A DNA stretch of 36,902 nt from assembly GCA_035297265.1 (NCBI GenBank), contig DATGZH010000063.1:1-36902 (forward strand), given 5' to 3'. Made by a program: the position numbers and the translations under genes. The stretch comes from DATGZH01 sp035297265. Its GTDB lineage: Bacteria > Actinomycetota > Acidimicrobiia > Acidimicrobiales > RAAP-2. The notes beneath the pieces were generated by a model, which saw only the letters and a program-made list of their open reading frames with translations, did not search any database and was not told the DNA's origin. Shown piece after piece: positions 22,345 to 31,031 of the stretch. Numbering within the stretch: position 1 is the stretch's first letter; every line of letters begins with the position of its first letter.

Positions 22345-24270
22345 ATGCCCCTCATCACCGACTCCATCGGCCGGGTGCTCGGGAAGCGGTACCGGCTGGT
22401 GTCCGCCCTCGGCGCCGGCGCCTCCGCGCACGTCTTCTTGGCGGACGACGTGTCCTTGCAGCGCCACGTGGCGGTGAAGGTTCTCCAACCCGACCTGGTC
22501 AACGACGAGGCCTTCCTGAAGCGGTTCCGGGCCGAGGCCCGCTCGGTCGCCTCGCTCAACCACCCCCACGTGCTCCGGGTCTTCGACTGGGGCGAGGACA
22601 CCGACGGCCCGTACCTCGTCCTCGAGTACCTGGGCGGCGGGAGCCTCCGCGACCTGCTCGACCGGGGCTTCCGCCTGAGCCCGTCCCAGGCCTGCCGGGT
22701 CGGGTCGGAGGCCGCGCAGGGTCTCGCCTACGCCCACGCCCGGGGCCTGGTGCACCGCGACGTGAAGCCGGCCAACCTCCTCTTCGACGACGAAGGACGG
22801 GTCCGGGTGGCCGACTTCGGCGTGGCCCGGGCGCTGGCCGAGGCGGCGTGGACCGAGCCGGCCGGGGCGATGATCGGCACCGCCCGTTACGCCGCGCCCG
22901 AGCAGGCCCAGGGCCAGACGGTCGACGGGCGGGCCGACGTCTACGCCCTCGCCCTCGTGCTCTACGAGGGGGTCACGGGCCAGGTGCCGTTCGTGGCCGA
23001 CACGACGGTCGGCACGCTCATGGCCCGGATCGGCGCGTCGCTCCCGCACCACCAGGCGCTCGGCCCGCTCGACAACGTGCTCGCCCGGGCGGCCGCCCCC
23101 GAGGCCCGGGCCCGCCTGGACGCGGCCGGGCTGGCCGCCCGTCTCGACGCCCTGGCCGCCGCCCTGCCCGCCCCGGCCCCGCTCCCGCTCAAGACCGACC
23201 GGCCGGACGACGACCTGACCGGCGTCGTGGCGCCGGTGCCTTCCACGATCGACGAGGCCGCGCCGGCCCCGCTCGCCGAGACCGCGGCGATCACCGGCCT
23301 CGTCGTGGCCTCGCGGCCGCCACCGCCCCCGGCCCAGCCGCTCCCGCCCCCGCCGACCGTGATCCGCCGGCGACGACGCTGGCCCTGGGTGCTCGCCGTG
23401 CTCCTCCTCGTCGCCGCGGTGGTGGCCGGGCTCCTCGTGGCGGCCAAGGACAAGGTCTTCACGCCGAGCCACCGGGTGCCCTCGGTGACCGGCCTCACCC
23501 TGGCCAAGGCCCGGGCGGCCCTCGCCCCGTACCACTTCGTGCTGCGCCAGGCCGGGACGACGACCTCGATCAAGGTGCCGGCGGGCCACGTCGTGAGCCA
23601 GCAGCCGGCGCCGCGCACGATGGAGAAGGAGGGGAGCACGGTCGCCGTGGTCACCTCGTCGGGCCTCCCGATCGAGACCTTCCCGTCCCTCTCGGGGCTC
23701 GACTGCACCGGCGCCCAGCGGGTGCTCTCGGTGGCCCACCTGAGCGGGGTGTGCCCGGGCGTGGCCCAGGGGTACTCGAGCACCATCCAGCCCGGTCAGG
23801 TCATCAACTGGTCGTGGAACAACAAGATCGACACCACGAAGGCCCCCTACGGGGCGGTGGTGATCATCGCCACCTCGAAGGGCCCGGCCCCGGTGCCGAT
23901 CCCGACCATCCCGATCAGCAGCTACGACGCCGCGGCGGCGGCCCTCAAGGCGGCCGGGTTCGGGGCCACCGAGACCCAGGCCAACTCGACGACCGTCTCG
24001 GCCGGTCAGGTCATCGGGACCCAGCCACCGGCCGGCACCCCGACGGTGCCCGGCACGACCGTGACGGTGATCGTCTCGCTCGGCCCGCCGCTCGTGACCG
24101 TGCCGAACATGCAGGGCGACACGGTGAGCCAGGCGCAGGTCGCGCTGTCCAACGCCGGTCTCGTCGAGGGCAACCTCTACGGCCCGAGCCACGGCAACGT
24201 CTTCGCCACCAACCCGCCGGAGGGCGACAAGATCCCCGAAGGCTCGGCCGTCGACATCTACACCCAGTGA
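22345..24270 (+). CDS. Membrane Ser/Thr protein kinase with four PASTA domains (PknB-like)
   Basis: A 641-residue transmembrane kinase. The glycine loop is 'LGAGASAHVFLADD', the ATP Lys is Lys45 in 'HVAVKVLQPD', the catalytic loop is 'LVHRDVKPANLLF', the metal motif 'VADFGVARAL', and the activation segment ends with 'GTARYAAPEQ'. A Pro-rich linker and 'RRRRRWPW' precede one membrane span near residues 345-368. Outside the cell four PASTA units follow ('VPSVTGLTLAKARAAL', 'FPSLSGLDCTGAQRVL', 'IPTIPISSYDAAAAAL', 'VPNMQGDTVSQAQVAL'), which in relatives bind muropeptides or lipid II and report on wall synthesis. The kinase domain is short after 'APEQ', so the C-lobe may be reduced. Its stop overlaps the next gene (GTGA). 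Confidence 0.93.
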   Translation: MPLITDSIGRVLGKRYRLVSALGAGASAHVFLADDVSLQRHVAVKVLQPDLVNDEAFLKRFRAEARSVASLNHPHVLRVFDWGEDTDGPYLVLEYLGGGSLRDLLDRGFRLSPSQACRVGSEAAQGLAYAHARGLVHRDVKPANLLFDDEGRVRVADFGVARALAEAAWTEPAGAMIGTARYAAPEQAQGQTVDGRADVYALALVLYEGVTGQVPFVADTTVGTLMARIGASLPHHQALGPLDNVLARAAAPEARARLDAAGLAARLDALAAALPAPAPLPLKTDRPDDDLTGVVAPVPSTIDEAAPAPLAETAAITGLVVASRPPPPPAQPLPPPPTVIRRRRRWPWVLAVLLLVAAVVAGLLVAAKDKVFTPSHRVPSVTGLTLAKARAALAPYHFVLRQAGTTTSIKVPAGHVVSQQPAPRTMEKEGSTVAVVTSSGLPIETFPSLSGLDCTGAQRVLSVAHLSGVCPGVAQGYSSTIQPGQVINWSWNNKIDTTKAPYGAVVIIATSKGPAPVPIPTIPISSYDAAAAALKAAGFGATETQANSTTVSAGQVIGTQPPAGTPTVPGTTVTVIVSLGPPLVTVPNMQGDTVSQAQVALSNAGLVEGNLYGPSHGNVFATNPPEGDKIPEGSAVDIYTQ

Positions 24271-24578
24271 GCGGGGTCTCCAGGGCCTGTGACCTCTGCG
24301 AGGCGGCGCGGCTCACCACCTGGCACTTCGAAGACGACGTCTGTTGGGTGGCCGACTGCGAGATCTGCGACGTGCCCATGGTGGTCTGGCGCGAGCACGG
24401 CCCTGAGCCCCCAGCCGAGGCCCTGGCGCACATGCTGGCCCAGCTGAGCAAGGTGGCCGACGGCCGCTTCGGCGAAGGGAACTGGTTCGTCGACCGGGTG
24501 ATGCGCCAGATCCCCGACCACTTCCACGCCCACGGGCGGGATCCGGCGTGGTGGAGCCGCCTCATGGCCCGCCGCTGA
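24267..24578 (+). CDS. Small Cys/His protein, possible HIT-like
   Basis: A 103-residue protein with 'CDLCEAARLTTWHFEDD' at residues 8-24, 'CEICDVPMVVWREH' near 31-44, and 'IPDHFHAHGRDPAW' near the C-terminus. The order C-x-x-C, 'EDD.CWV.DCE.C..PMVV.REH', then H-x-H-x-H resembles a shortened HIT (histidine triad) or GalT-like domain, where the triad acts on nucleotide phosphates. The four Cys could hold zinc. This assignment is inference; no close family was identified. The GTG start overlaps the kinase stop by four bases (GTGA), so it is probably co-translated with the kinase and may be linked to its signalling. Confidence 0.7.
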   Translation: MSGVSRACDLCEAARLTTWHFEDDVCWVADCEICDVPMVVWREHGPEPPAEALAHMLAQLSKVADGRFGEGNWFVDRVMRQIPDHFHAHGRDPAWWSRLMARR

Positions 24579-24581
24579 GCA

Positions 24582-24613
24582 GGGCAAAAGGGGGGGCTGC
24601 CTTGCTTCTGCCC
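24582..24613 (+). terminator. Imperfect hairpin after the Cys/His gene
   Basis: GGGCAAAAG and CTTCTGCCC (24582-24590 and 24605-24613) pair with one mismatch, four bases after the stop. It probably ends the kinase operon. Confidence 0.4.
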
Positions 24614-24631
24614 CGCCGGGGCCCGTAAATT
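24602..24631 (+). promoter_or_regulatory. Candidate promoter of the surface-protein operon
   Basis: TTGCTT (24602-24607) and TAAATT (24626-24631) are separated by 18 bases. Transcription from about 24638 would give a ~75-base leader that ends with a ribosome site, GGAGGGGGAG, before the ATG at 24713. Confidence 0.45.
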
Positions 24632-24712
24632 CGCCCTCCAGGGGGAAAGTCGCCGGCTGGTTGCATGGTCGTCAGCCGGTTGGAGGGGTTGTCACACCGG
24701 AGGGGGAGTGGC

Positions 24713-25429
24713 ATGGAGAGGGCACCTTTGTGGGCCGCCCGCGTCGCGCGCGCCGTATTGGGCGTGGCGCTCGGGATCGGAGCGGCCGTCTTGGCATCGT
24801 CAGCGGCGTTCGGCGCCGGGACCGGTTACGGGGGCGGCACCGGTGGCGGCGGGACGGGAGGCACCGGCGGGGTGGCCGGGACCGTCGTCTCGACCACCAC
24901 CATCCAGCCGACCGGCGGCAGCGGTTCGGGGGTGGTCGGGAGCAGCACGATCAACGTGACGGTCCCGCCCAGCGCCTTCAACGGGCCGGTGCAGCTGGTC
25001 ATCACCGACGCCACGTCGAGTTCGCCCGGCAGCGTCTCGGGGAACTCGGTGGTGGTCTCGTTCGGCATCGCCTTCTACGAGAACGGCTCCAAGGTGACCG
25101 GCACGTTCCCGGCCGTCTCGGCCAGCGTGAGCGGACCCAACATCACCGCCAGCTCGGTCCTCTACCTGAACGGCTCGACGACGCCGTACCCGTCGACCTT
25201 CAGTCCGCCGCACACGTTGAACTTCACCGTCACGAGCGACCCGAACTTCCTCGTGGCCCAAGCCGCCACCGCGGCGGCCCTCTCCCAGTCGTCGACCGGC
25301 TCGATCGCCGGCGGCACGACCGCCCAGACGGGCGAGCCGTTCCTGGGCGAGGGTCTCGTGGCCGGTGTCCTCGTCCTCTGCGGCGGGCTGGTCCTGGTCG
25401 GACTGCGCCTGCGCCGGCGCACTGCCTGA
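24713..25429 (+). CDS. Secreted Gly/Ser/Thr-rich protein with C-terminal sortase-like anchor
   Basis: A 238-residue surface protein. The signal peptide is 'MERAPLWAARVARAVLGVAL' onward to 'LASSAAFGAG'. A Gly-rich linker ('GYGGGTGGGGTGG') leads to a beta-rich Ser/Thr domain containing several N-x-S/T sites. The C-terminus has 'TAQTGEPFLGEG', a hydrophobic span and 'RLRRRTA', the layout of a sortase signal; TAQTG is close to the LAXTG motif of actinobacterial class E sortases. No sortase is in the window. The start at 24713 is chosen over an in-frame ATG 48 bp upstream because of the GGAGGGGGAG site. It is the first gene of a four-gene run. Confidence 0.75.
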   Translation: MERAPLWAARVARAVLGVALGIGAAVLASSAAFGAGTGYGGGTGGGGTGGTGGVAGTVVSTTTIQPTGGSGSGVVGSSTINVTVPPSAFNGPVQLVITDATSSSPGSVSGNSVVVSFGIAFYENGSKVTGTFPAVSASVSGPNITASSVLYLNGSTTPYPSTFSPPHTLNFTVTSDPNFLVAQAATAAALSQSSTGSIAGGTTAQTGEPFLGEGLVAGVLVLCGGLVLVGLRLRRRTA

Positions 25430-26372
25430 GCACGCGCTTCCGGGTCCCACAGGGGCAGGCGACCGAGGTCGCGTCGCGCGCCTGGCTGGCGCGGCCGCGC
25501 TCGTCGGCGTCGGCGCGCTCCTCCTCGCCGCCTGCTCCGGCGGGTCGCCGAACGCGACCACCGGCGTCACGGTCCGCCCGGCTCCGCCGGGCGAGCGGCC
25601 CAGCGCCACCTACGCCGGGCCGGCCGACATCCTGGCCACCGCGGCGCCCCAGCCCGACGGGCAGCTCTGGCTGCTGGCCGGCGGTCCGGCGGACAAGACC
25701 CTCCAGCAGCTCAACCTGACCACGGGCAAGGTCTCGGCGGTCGCCCCCGAGACCAGCTCGGCCGCCACGGTCACGCAGTCCACCTCCGGCCTCCTCGGGG
25801 TGGGTCTGGCCGGATCGGACACGGGCGCCCTCGAGCTGCGCAACGGGGCCAACGGCGCGCTCGAGACGACGGTGGCGCTCGGAGCGCCGGTCAAGGGCCT
25901 CTTCGCCGGGGCCGACGGCAACACCTTCTACGTGCTGAACGGCACGCTCTCGTCGTCGAGCGTCACCACGGTCGACGCCCGCACCGACCACGTGGGCGAG
26001 ACCATCCCGGTGCCCCTCGACACCGTGGCCATCGCCGTCGCCCCGAACCAGCAGTTCCTGTACGCGGCGGAGCGGAGCGGCCAGGTGACGGTGGTCGAGT
26101 TGTCGAACGGCAGCGTGAGCTCGGCCTTCCCCGTCGGTGGCTCGCCCAGGGCCCTCGCCATCAACTCGAGCGGCACCACGCTCTACGTGCTGAAGTCGGC
26201 GATCTCGGCCGACAACGTGAGCGTCGTGCAGGTGGCCACGCAAGAGCAGAGCGCGGCCCAGCCGGCCCCCCTCGACTCGGTGAGCGTGCAGCTGTCGCTC
26301 GACGACCGCAGTCTCTACTTCGCTGTGGGCTCACCGACGGTCGGGAACATCCAGGTGTTCCCCGCTCGGTAG
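25365..26372 (+). CDS. Beta-propeller lipoprotein
   Basis: A 335-residue exported lipoprotein if the GTG at 25365 is the start. The lipobox is 'ALLLAACSGG', with the lipidated Cys at residue 57. The mature part carries repeated strands 'GLLGVGLAGSDTGALELRNG', 'GLFAGADGNTFYVLNG', 'AIAVAPNQQFLYAAERSG' and 'ALAINSSGTTLYVLKSA', like YVTN/lactonase-type propellers. No active site is recognised, so it may bind ligand or scaffold. The start is uncertain: the GTG overlaps the previous gene by 65 bp and gives an overlong n-region, while no ATG, GTG or TTG lies nearer the signal segment. A CTG at 25422 could be the true start. Confidence 0.72.
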   Translation: MSSSSAAGWSWSDCACAGALPEHALPGPTGAGDRGRVARLAGAAALVGVGALLLAACSGGSPNATTGVTVRPAPPGERPSATYAGPADILATAAPQPDGQLWLLAGGPADKTLQQLNLTTGKVSAVAPETSSAATVTQSTSGLLGVGLAGSDTGALELRNGANGALETTVALGAPVKGLFAGADGNTFYVLNGTLSSSSVTTVDARTDHVGETIPVPLDTVAIAVAPNQQFLYAAERSGQVTVVELSNGSVSSAFPVGGSPRALAINSSGTTLYVLKSAISADNVSVVQVATQEQSAAQPAPLDSVSVQLSLDDRSLYFAVGSPTVGNIQVFPAR

Positions 26373-26385
26373 CGGGCGGGTCCCC

Positions 26386-28689
26386 GTGGACACCGTCGAC
26401 CTCGACGCGGTGGTTCTCCCGACTGCGACGTCGGAGGTCGGACCCTTCACCCCCGAGGCCCCGCCCACCGGCACCGACTGGGCGGCCCGGGTCAAGCAGT
26501 TCTTCGGGCCCCAGGGCACGCCCCGCCACCGGCGCGACGACCCCCGCCGGCCCCGGGCCGTGCGCAGCACCACCTCCCGGGTGTGGTGGACGGTGGCCGG
26601 GATCACCATCCTCCTCTGGGCGTTCCAGCTCTTCGGCTATGTCGACACCTACCCGGCGGTCAGCCTGGCCGTGGTGGTCCTCGGGCTCTGGGGCCTCGGC
26701 ACCGTGCTCGCCAGCTGGTACCCGGGCGAGGTGGACCCCCGGCTGGCCACCGCCCTCGCCTGGGCCACGCTCGCCATCATCGTCGGGGCCTTCTTCCTCT
26801 GGAGCTACCTGCAGGTGGTGGCGGTCCCCGCCTACGGCACCGACGAGATCGCCTTCGACCAGTTCGCGGCGCAGCTCCTCCTGCACGGTCACAACCCCTA
26901 CACGCACTCGATGGCCCCTGCCTTCTCGCTATTCCACGTCTCGCCCGACGGCTACACCTTCCTCCTCAACGGGCGGCCGGTGACGTCGCTCTCCTACCCG
27001 GCCCTCTCGTTCCTCGCCTACCTGCCGTTCCTCTGGCTCGGCTGGAGCACCCAGGTGGCGGTGGCCGTCAATGTGATCGCCTGGGCCCTCGGCATCGTGC
27101 TCACGTTCGTGCTGCTCCCGAAGGAGCTGCGGCCCCTCGCCATCGTCGTCGGGAGCCTCAGCGTCTACATCGGCTACGCGGTGGGGGGCGTCACCGACGC
27201 CCTGTTCGTGCCGCTCCTCGTCGGCGCGGTCTACGCCTGGGACCGCTTCGCCACGACCCGCGGCCCGCTCGCCTGGCGAGGTCCGATCCTCCTCGGTCTG
27301 GCCATGGCGGTGAAGCAGACGCCCTGGCTGCTCCTGCCGTTCCTGGCGGCCGGGGTGGGCCTCGAGGCCCGGCGTCGCTCGACGGTCGAGGACGGCTGGC
27401 GGGTGGCCGGCGGCTACGTGGCCATCGCCCTCCTGGCGTTCCTCGTACCCAACCTCCCGTTCATCCTGGCCAACCCCCACGCCTGGCTCACCGGCGTGTT
27501 CACGCCGATCGCCAGCCACACCGTGCCGGCCGGACAGGGCCTAGTGGGCCTCAGCCTCTACCTCGGCCTCGGTGGCGGCTCACTCGCCGCCTACACGGTC
27601 ACGCTCGTCGTCGTCTTCGTCGTGCTCTTCTTCGTCTACCTGGTCACCTACCCGGCCCTGAAGGTCTGGGCGGTGGCCCTGCCGGCCGTGGTCCTCTTCT
27701 TCTCGGCCCGCTCGTTCGGCAGCTACCTCGTCACCCTGCTGCCGGCGGCCATCGTGGCCGCGTGCACGATCGAACGCGGGGCGCTGTTCCGCACGGCGCC
27801 GGCCGAGCCCCTGCTCCACCTGAACGGCCAGGCCAACGGCAACGGCCACACCAACGGCCACGGGACAGTGGCCGCAACGGAGGGTCCGTCGGCCGACGAC
27901 CCACCGGAGGAGCGGCCGCTCCGGCCGTGGCGCCACTGGCGTTGGGTGGTGGGGGGTGGCCTGGCCGCCGTCGGCATCGCCGTCCTGTTCGCGCTGCTCT
28001 CCTCACCGCCGCTGTCGGTGCGCATCACGTCGGTGCGCACGACCGGCCAGCTGGCCACGGTGGTCCAGGTGGGGGTGGAGGTGACCAACAACTCCGACGG
28101 TCCCGTCCATCCGGCGTTCGCCGTCGAGAGCGGGGGACAGCTGACGGCCTTCTGGCTGGCCCAAGGGGGACCGAGCCTGCTGCCGGCCGGGGGTGCCGCC
28201 CACTACGAACTGCTCGCCCCCAACTTCTTCGCCCAGCCGCCCATCACCGGCGGCTTCCAGGTCGTGGCCTTCACGAGCAGTCCGGGCACGGTGAGCCGCA
28301 GCGACGCCTACCTGCCGACGCTCCTGCACGTGAGCCTCGTGCCCGACGCCGTCAACCGGATCGTCCCGCTCGGCCGGCCGGTCGTCCTCCGGGCCGAGCT
28401 CTTGGACCAGCTGAACCGGCCGGTGCACCTGGCCGGTGAGCCGGTGTACCTCGGGCAGATCATCTACGGCCAGCAGGGGCTGATCTTCGGCCAGGCGGTC
28501 ATCAACAACGGCCAGGTCGGGCAGACCCCGGTCATCGCCCGCACGAACGCTGAGGGGGTGGCGACGTTCACCGTGCGGGGCACCCAGGCCACGACCGACC
28601 CGGTGTACTTCGAGGCGAACCTCGTCAACGCCTCGCAGTACTACCCCTACGGCTACTCCGAGATCGTCCCCATCCGGTTCGGTGGCTGA
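26386..28689 (+). CDS. Polytopic GT-C type glycosyltransferase (GT87-like) with extracellular C-terminal domain
   Basis: A 767-residue membrane protein. After a ~65-residue cytosolic tail there are roughly ten to twelve membrane spans up to about residue 465. 'YGTDEIAFDQFAAQLLLHGHNPY' in the first large loop has the acidic D-E pair usual in GT-C enzymes that use polyprenyl-phosphate sugars, and 'AMAVKQTPWLLLPF' matches the GT87 mannosyltransferase pattern. A linker 'NGQANGNGHTNGHG' leads to another span near residue 525 and a beta-sandwich-like outer domain. It probably transfers a sugar from a lipid carrier to a surface glycan or protein. The GTG start lies 13 bp after the lipoprotein stop. 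Sugar and acceptor are unknown. Confidence 0.78.
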   Translation: MDTVDLDAVVLPTATSEVGPFTPEAPPTGTDWAARVKQFFGPQGTPRHRRDDPRRPRAVRSTTSRVWWTVAGITILLWAFQLFGYVDTYPAVSLAVVVLGLWGLGTVLASWYPGEVDPRLATALAWATLAIIVGAFFLWSYLQVVAVPAYGTDEIAFDQFAAQLLLHGHNPYTHSMAPAFSLFHVSPDGYTFLLNGRPVTSLSYPALSFLAYLPFLWLGWSTQVAVAVNVIAWALGIVLTFVLLPKELRPLAIVVGSLSVYIGYAVGGVTDALFVPLLVGAVYAWDRFATTRGPLAWRGPILLGLAMAVKQTPWLLLPFLAAGVGLEARRRSTVEDGWRVAGGYVAIALLAFLVPNLPFILANPHAWLTGVFTPIASHTVPAGQGLVGLSLYLGLGGGSLAAYTVTLVVVFVVLFFVYLVTYPALKVWAVALPAVVLFFSARSFGSYLVTLLPAAIVAACTIERGALFRTAPAEPLLHLNGQANGNGHTNGHGTVAATEGPSADDPPEERPLRPWRHWRWVVGGGLAAVGIAVLFALLSSPPLSVRITSVRTTGQLATVVQVGVEVTNNSDGPVHPAFAVESGGQLTAFWLAQGGPSLLPAGGAAHYELLAPNFFAQPPITGGFQVVAFTSSPGTVSRSDAYLPTLLHVSLVPDAVNRIVPLGRPVVLRAELLDQLNRPVHLAGEPVYLGQIIYGQQGLIFGQAVINNGQVGQTPVIARTNAEGVATFTVRGTQATTDPVYFEANLVNASQYYPYGYSEIVPIRFGG

Positions 28690-30883
28690 CGTGACCACGA
28701 TCACCGCCCCACCGCTCCAGACGGCGCCGCTGCCCCCGCCCCCCGCGGCCGCCCCGGCACAGGACCGGGGACTGCGGGTGGCGCGACGCGTCTCGTGGGC
28801 CGTCTTCGGCCTGCAGTTCCTGGCGGTGGCGGCCTGGAGCGCGGTCCTCTACTCGCGCTTCGCCCTCACCCGGGACGCCACCACCTATCTCCAGGGCCTC
28901 TACCTCATCAGCCACGGGACGCTCGACCCCTACTCCTCGGTGGTCGCCCACCCGCTCTGGCAGGACCACTTCTCCGTGGGCTGGTGGCCGGTCTCGCTGA
29001 TCGACCTGGTCCCGCCGCACGGCCTGATGGTCCTCTGGGCCCAGGATGCGGCCCTGGTGGCCGCCGAGGTCGTGGCCTTTCGCTGGATCGTCAAGGTGGT
29101 GGACGACGTCCGCTTGCGGGCCACCGCCCGCTGGTGGCCGACAGCCCTCGGCGCGGCGGGGCTCCTGATCCTCGTGGCCAATCCCTGGACCTACTGGTCG
29201 CTCTCCTGGGACCTGCACACGGAGATCTTCGCCTGCCCGTTCATCGTGGCCGCCGCCCTCGACTTCAGCCAGGCCCGCTACCGGCGGGGGTGGATCTGGG
29301 TGATCTTGACCCTTGCCTGGGGGGACGTCTCGGCCACCTGGGTCGCGGGACTCGGGCTCAGCGCCCTCCTCGTGGCCGCGCTCGACACGGAGAAGCGCAA
29401 GGTGCTCCTGCGCCACGGTGGCTCGCTCATCGGCGCCGGTGTGGTGTGGCTCGCGCTCATCGCGCTCATCGGGGGGAACAAGGGATCGACGCTCGCCGCC
29501 GGCTACGGGTACCTGGCCGTGCCCAAGGGGGCGATGCCGCCGGCCAAGCTGTCTCTCGTCGGTCTGATCAAGGCGATGCTCGAGCACCCCGGGCGAGTGG
29601 CCGGCTCGCTCTGGCACCACCGGTTGAACGTGTTCGCCAACCTGGCGCCGACGGGCGTCGTCGGCATATTCACCCCGTGGACCATCGGCGTGCCGCTCGT
29701 CGTCCTCCTCGCCAACAACCTGAGCGCGCTCGGCGGCCAGGTGTACTCGGTCCCCGGCTTCCAGTCGGCACCTATCTACCTGTTCGGCTCGGTCGGCTTC
29801 ATCATCCTCGTCGTCTGGCTCGTCACCGGCTCGCCCTACCGACGGCTGGTGGACAATCGGACCGCCCCCGTCCCCATGCCCAACGGCCATCAGCCCGTGG
29901 TGGTGAGCGCAGCGGGGGCGCTCAACGATCAGGTCGCCGCACCGCCACCACCACCACGCATGCCGACGGCGATCCGTCGACCCGTGGCCAGGTGGCGCCC
30001 GTACGCAGCGGCGACCGTCACCGCCGTCGTGGTCGCGATGGCCGTCTTTTGGGCGAGCATCTGGATCCCGCCTATCAAGTCGTCGTGGTTGCGGATCACG
30101 TCGGCCCAAGCGGCGACGTTGGCCCAGGTCCAACGGGAGATCCCGCAGGGCGACGAGTTGCTCATCTCCCAGGGCGTCGCCGGTAGGTTCGCCGACCGCC
30201 CGAACGTGCTCGACGTGCTGAACGGGGCGGACTTCCCGGTCTTCGGGAAGACGGTGTGGTTCGTAGTCGCACCCAACGTCGGCATCGAGACCCTGCCGGT
30301 CGATGCCAGCATGGGTCTCATCTACCAGCTGGCCGGCCCGATGCACGCCGTACCGGTGGTCTACGCCAACGGCATCTGGGCCTTTCGCTGGACCCGTCCG
30401 CCGTCGGTGAGGAGCGTGGGCATCTCCGATGCGCCACCCACCATCTCGGCCTGGTCGTCCGTCGGACCGGCCGGGGTGGCGGAGCTCGCCGGACCGGCCG
30501 CGGACTGGCGGGTGTCGTCCAACGGCCGGGAGGGCTACGTCGTGTCGGGGGACTACTGGGTACGTCCCCTCGGCACCTATGAGGTCGGCGTGTCGCTGTC
30601 GACCTCGTCACCGGTCGACGTCGAGGTCTGGGACGACAACGCCAACGTCCCGCTGGCCCGGCAGGACCTGGTGCCCTCCCAGGGCGAACACGAGGTCCTG
30701 CTCCCCGTGGACGTGTCGACCGATTACGCGGCGACAGGCGGCTACCACGGTTGGGGCCCCTTCAGGATCCGCGCCGTGCCCCCACCAACCGGCCAGGTGC
30801 TCGAGATCAGGGTCTGGAGTCCGAGCGGTGCGACGGTGAGCGTCTACAGCTTGACTCTCCTCCGGCGGAACATGTCGTCCTGA
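28682..30883 (+). CDS. DUF2079-type polytopic membrane protein
   Basis: A 733-residue membrane protein. After a Pro-rich N-terminus there are about nine or ten spans up to residue ~455. 'ATTYLQGLYLISHGTLDPYSSV' and 'HPLWQDHFSVGWWP' followed by 'WSLSWDLHTEIFACPFIVAA' are characteristic of DUF2079, a family thought to be GT-C-like glycosyltransferases. The last ~270 residues are outside and end in a beta-sandwich-like region ('VGVSLSTSSPVDVEVWDD'). It overlaps the preceding GT87-like gene by eight bases if it starts at the GTG at 28682; a second in-frame GTG at 28691 is also possible. The two are almost certainly co-transcribed and may act in the same glycan pathway. Confidence 0.8.
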   Translation: MADVTTITAPPLQTAPLPPPPAAAPAQDRGLRVARRVSWAVFGLQFLAVAAWSAVLYSRFALTRDATTYLQGLYLISHGTLDPYSSVVAHPLWQDHFSVGWWPVSLIDLVPPHGLMVLWAQDAALVAAEVVAFRWIVKVVDDVRLRATARWWPTALGAAGLLILVANPWTYWSLSWDLHTEIFACPFIVAAALDFSQARYRRGWIWVILTLAWGDVSATWVAGLGLSALLVAALDTEKRKVLLRHGGSLIGAGVVWLALIALIGGNKGSTLAAGYGYLAVPKGAMPPAKLSLVGLIKAMLEHPGRVAGSLWHHRLNVFANLAPTGVVGIFTPWTIGVPLVVLLANNLSALGGQVYSVPGFQSAPIYLFGSVGFIILVVWLVTGSPYRRLVDNRTAPVPMPNGHQPVVVSAAGALNDQVAAPPPPPRMPTAIRRPVARWRPYAAATVTAVVVAMAVFWASIWIPPIKSSWLRITSAQAATLAQVQREIPQGDELLISQGVAGRFADRPNVLDVLNGADFPVFGKTVWFVVAPNVGIETLPVDASMGLIYQLAGPMHAVPVVYANGIWAFRWTRPPSVRSVGISDAPPTISAWSSVGPAGVAELAGPAADWRVSSNGREGYVVSGDYWVRPLGTYEVGVSLSTSSPVDVEVWDDNANVPLARQDLVPSQGEHEVLLPVDVSTDYAATGGYHGWGPFRIRAVPPPTGQVLEIRVWSPSGATVSVYSLTLLRRNMSS

Positions 30884-31018
30884 CTCGAGCTCCATACCCC
30901 AACTTCGGGCAACCGGGCACGGCGTACCTCTACGCCGCAGGAATGTCGATCAGAGGTATCGCCATCCCTCCCGCGCCTCGCGCAGGAGGCCCCCTGAGGG
31001 CGAACGCCGGTCGCCATC

Positions 31019-31024
31019 TAGGCT
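31019..31024 (+). promoter_or_regulatory. Candidate -10 box (TAGGCT) of the secreted 214-residue protein
   Basis: TAGGCT ends seven bases before the GTG at 31032, with no ribosome site. This is again the leaderless layout. The 148-bp gap before it shows no other feature. Confidence 0.4.
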
Positions 31025-31031
31025 CGACGGC

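Noticed and set aside
21760..24192. 810-codon minus-strand frame opposite ligA and the kinase
   Set aside because: It covers recognised genes on the other strand and lacks any motif.
24579..24712. GGGCAAA-containing leader as a GEMM-type riboswitch
   Set aside because: The second conserved segment and pairing pattern are absent; a terminator plus promoter explains the sequence better.
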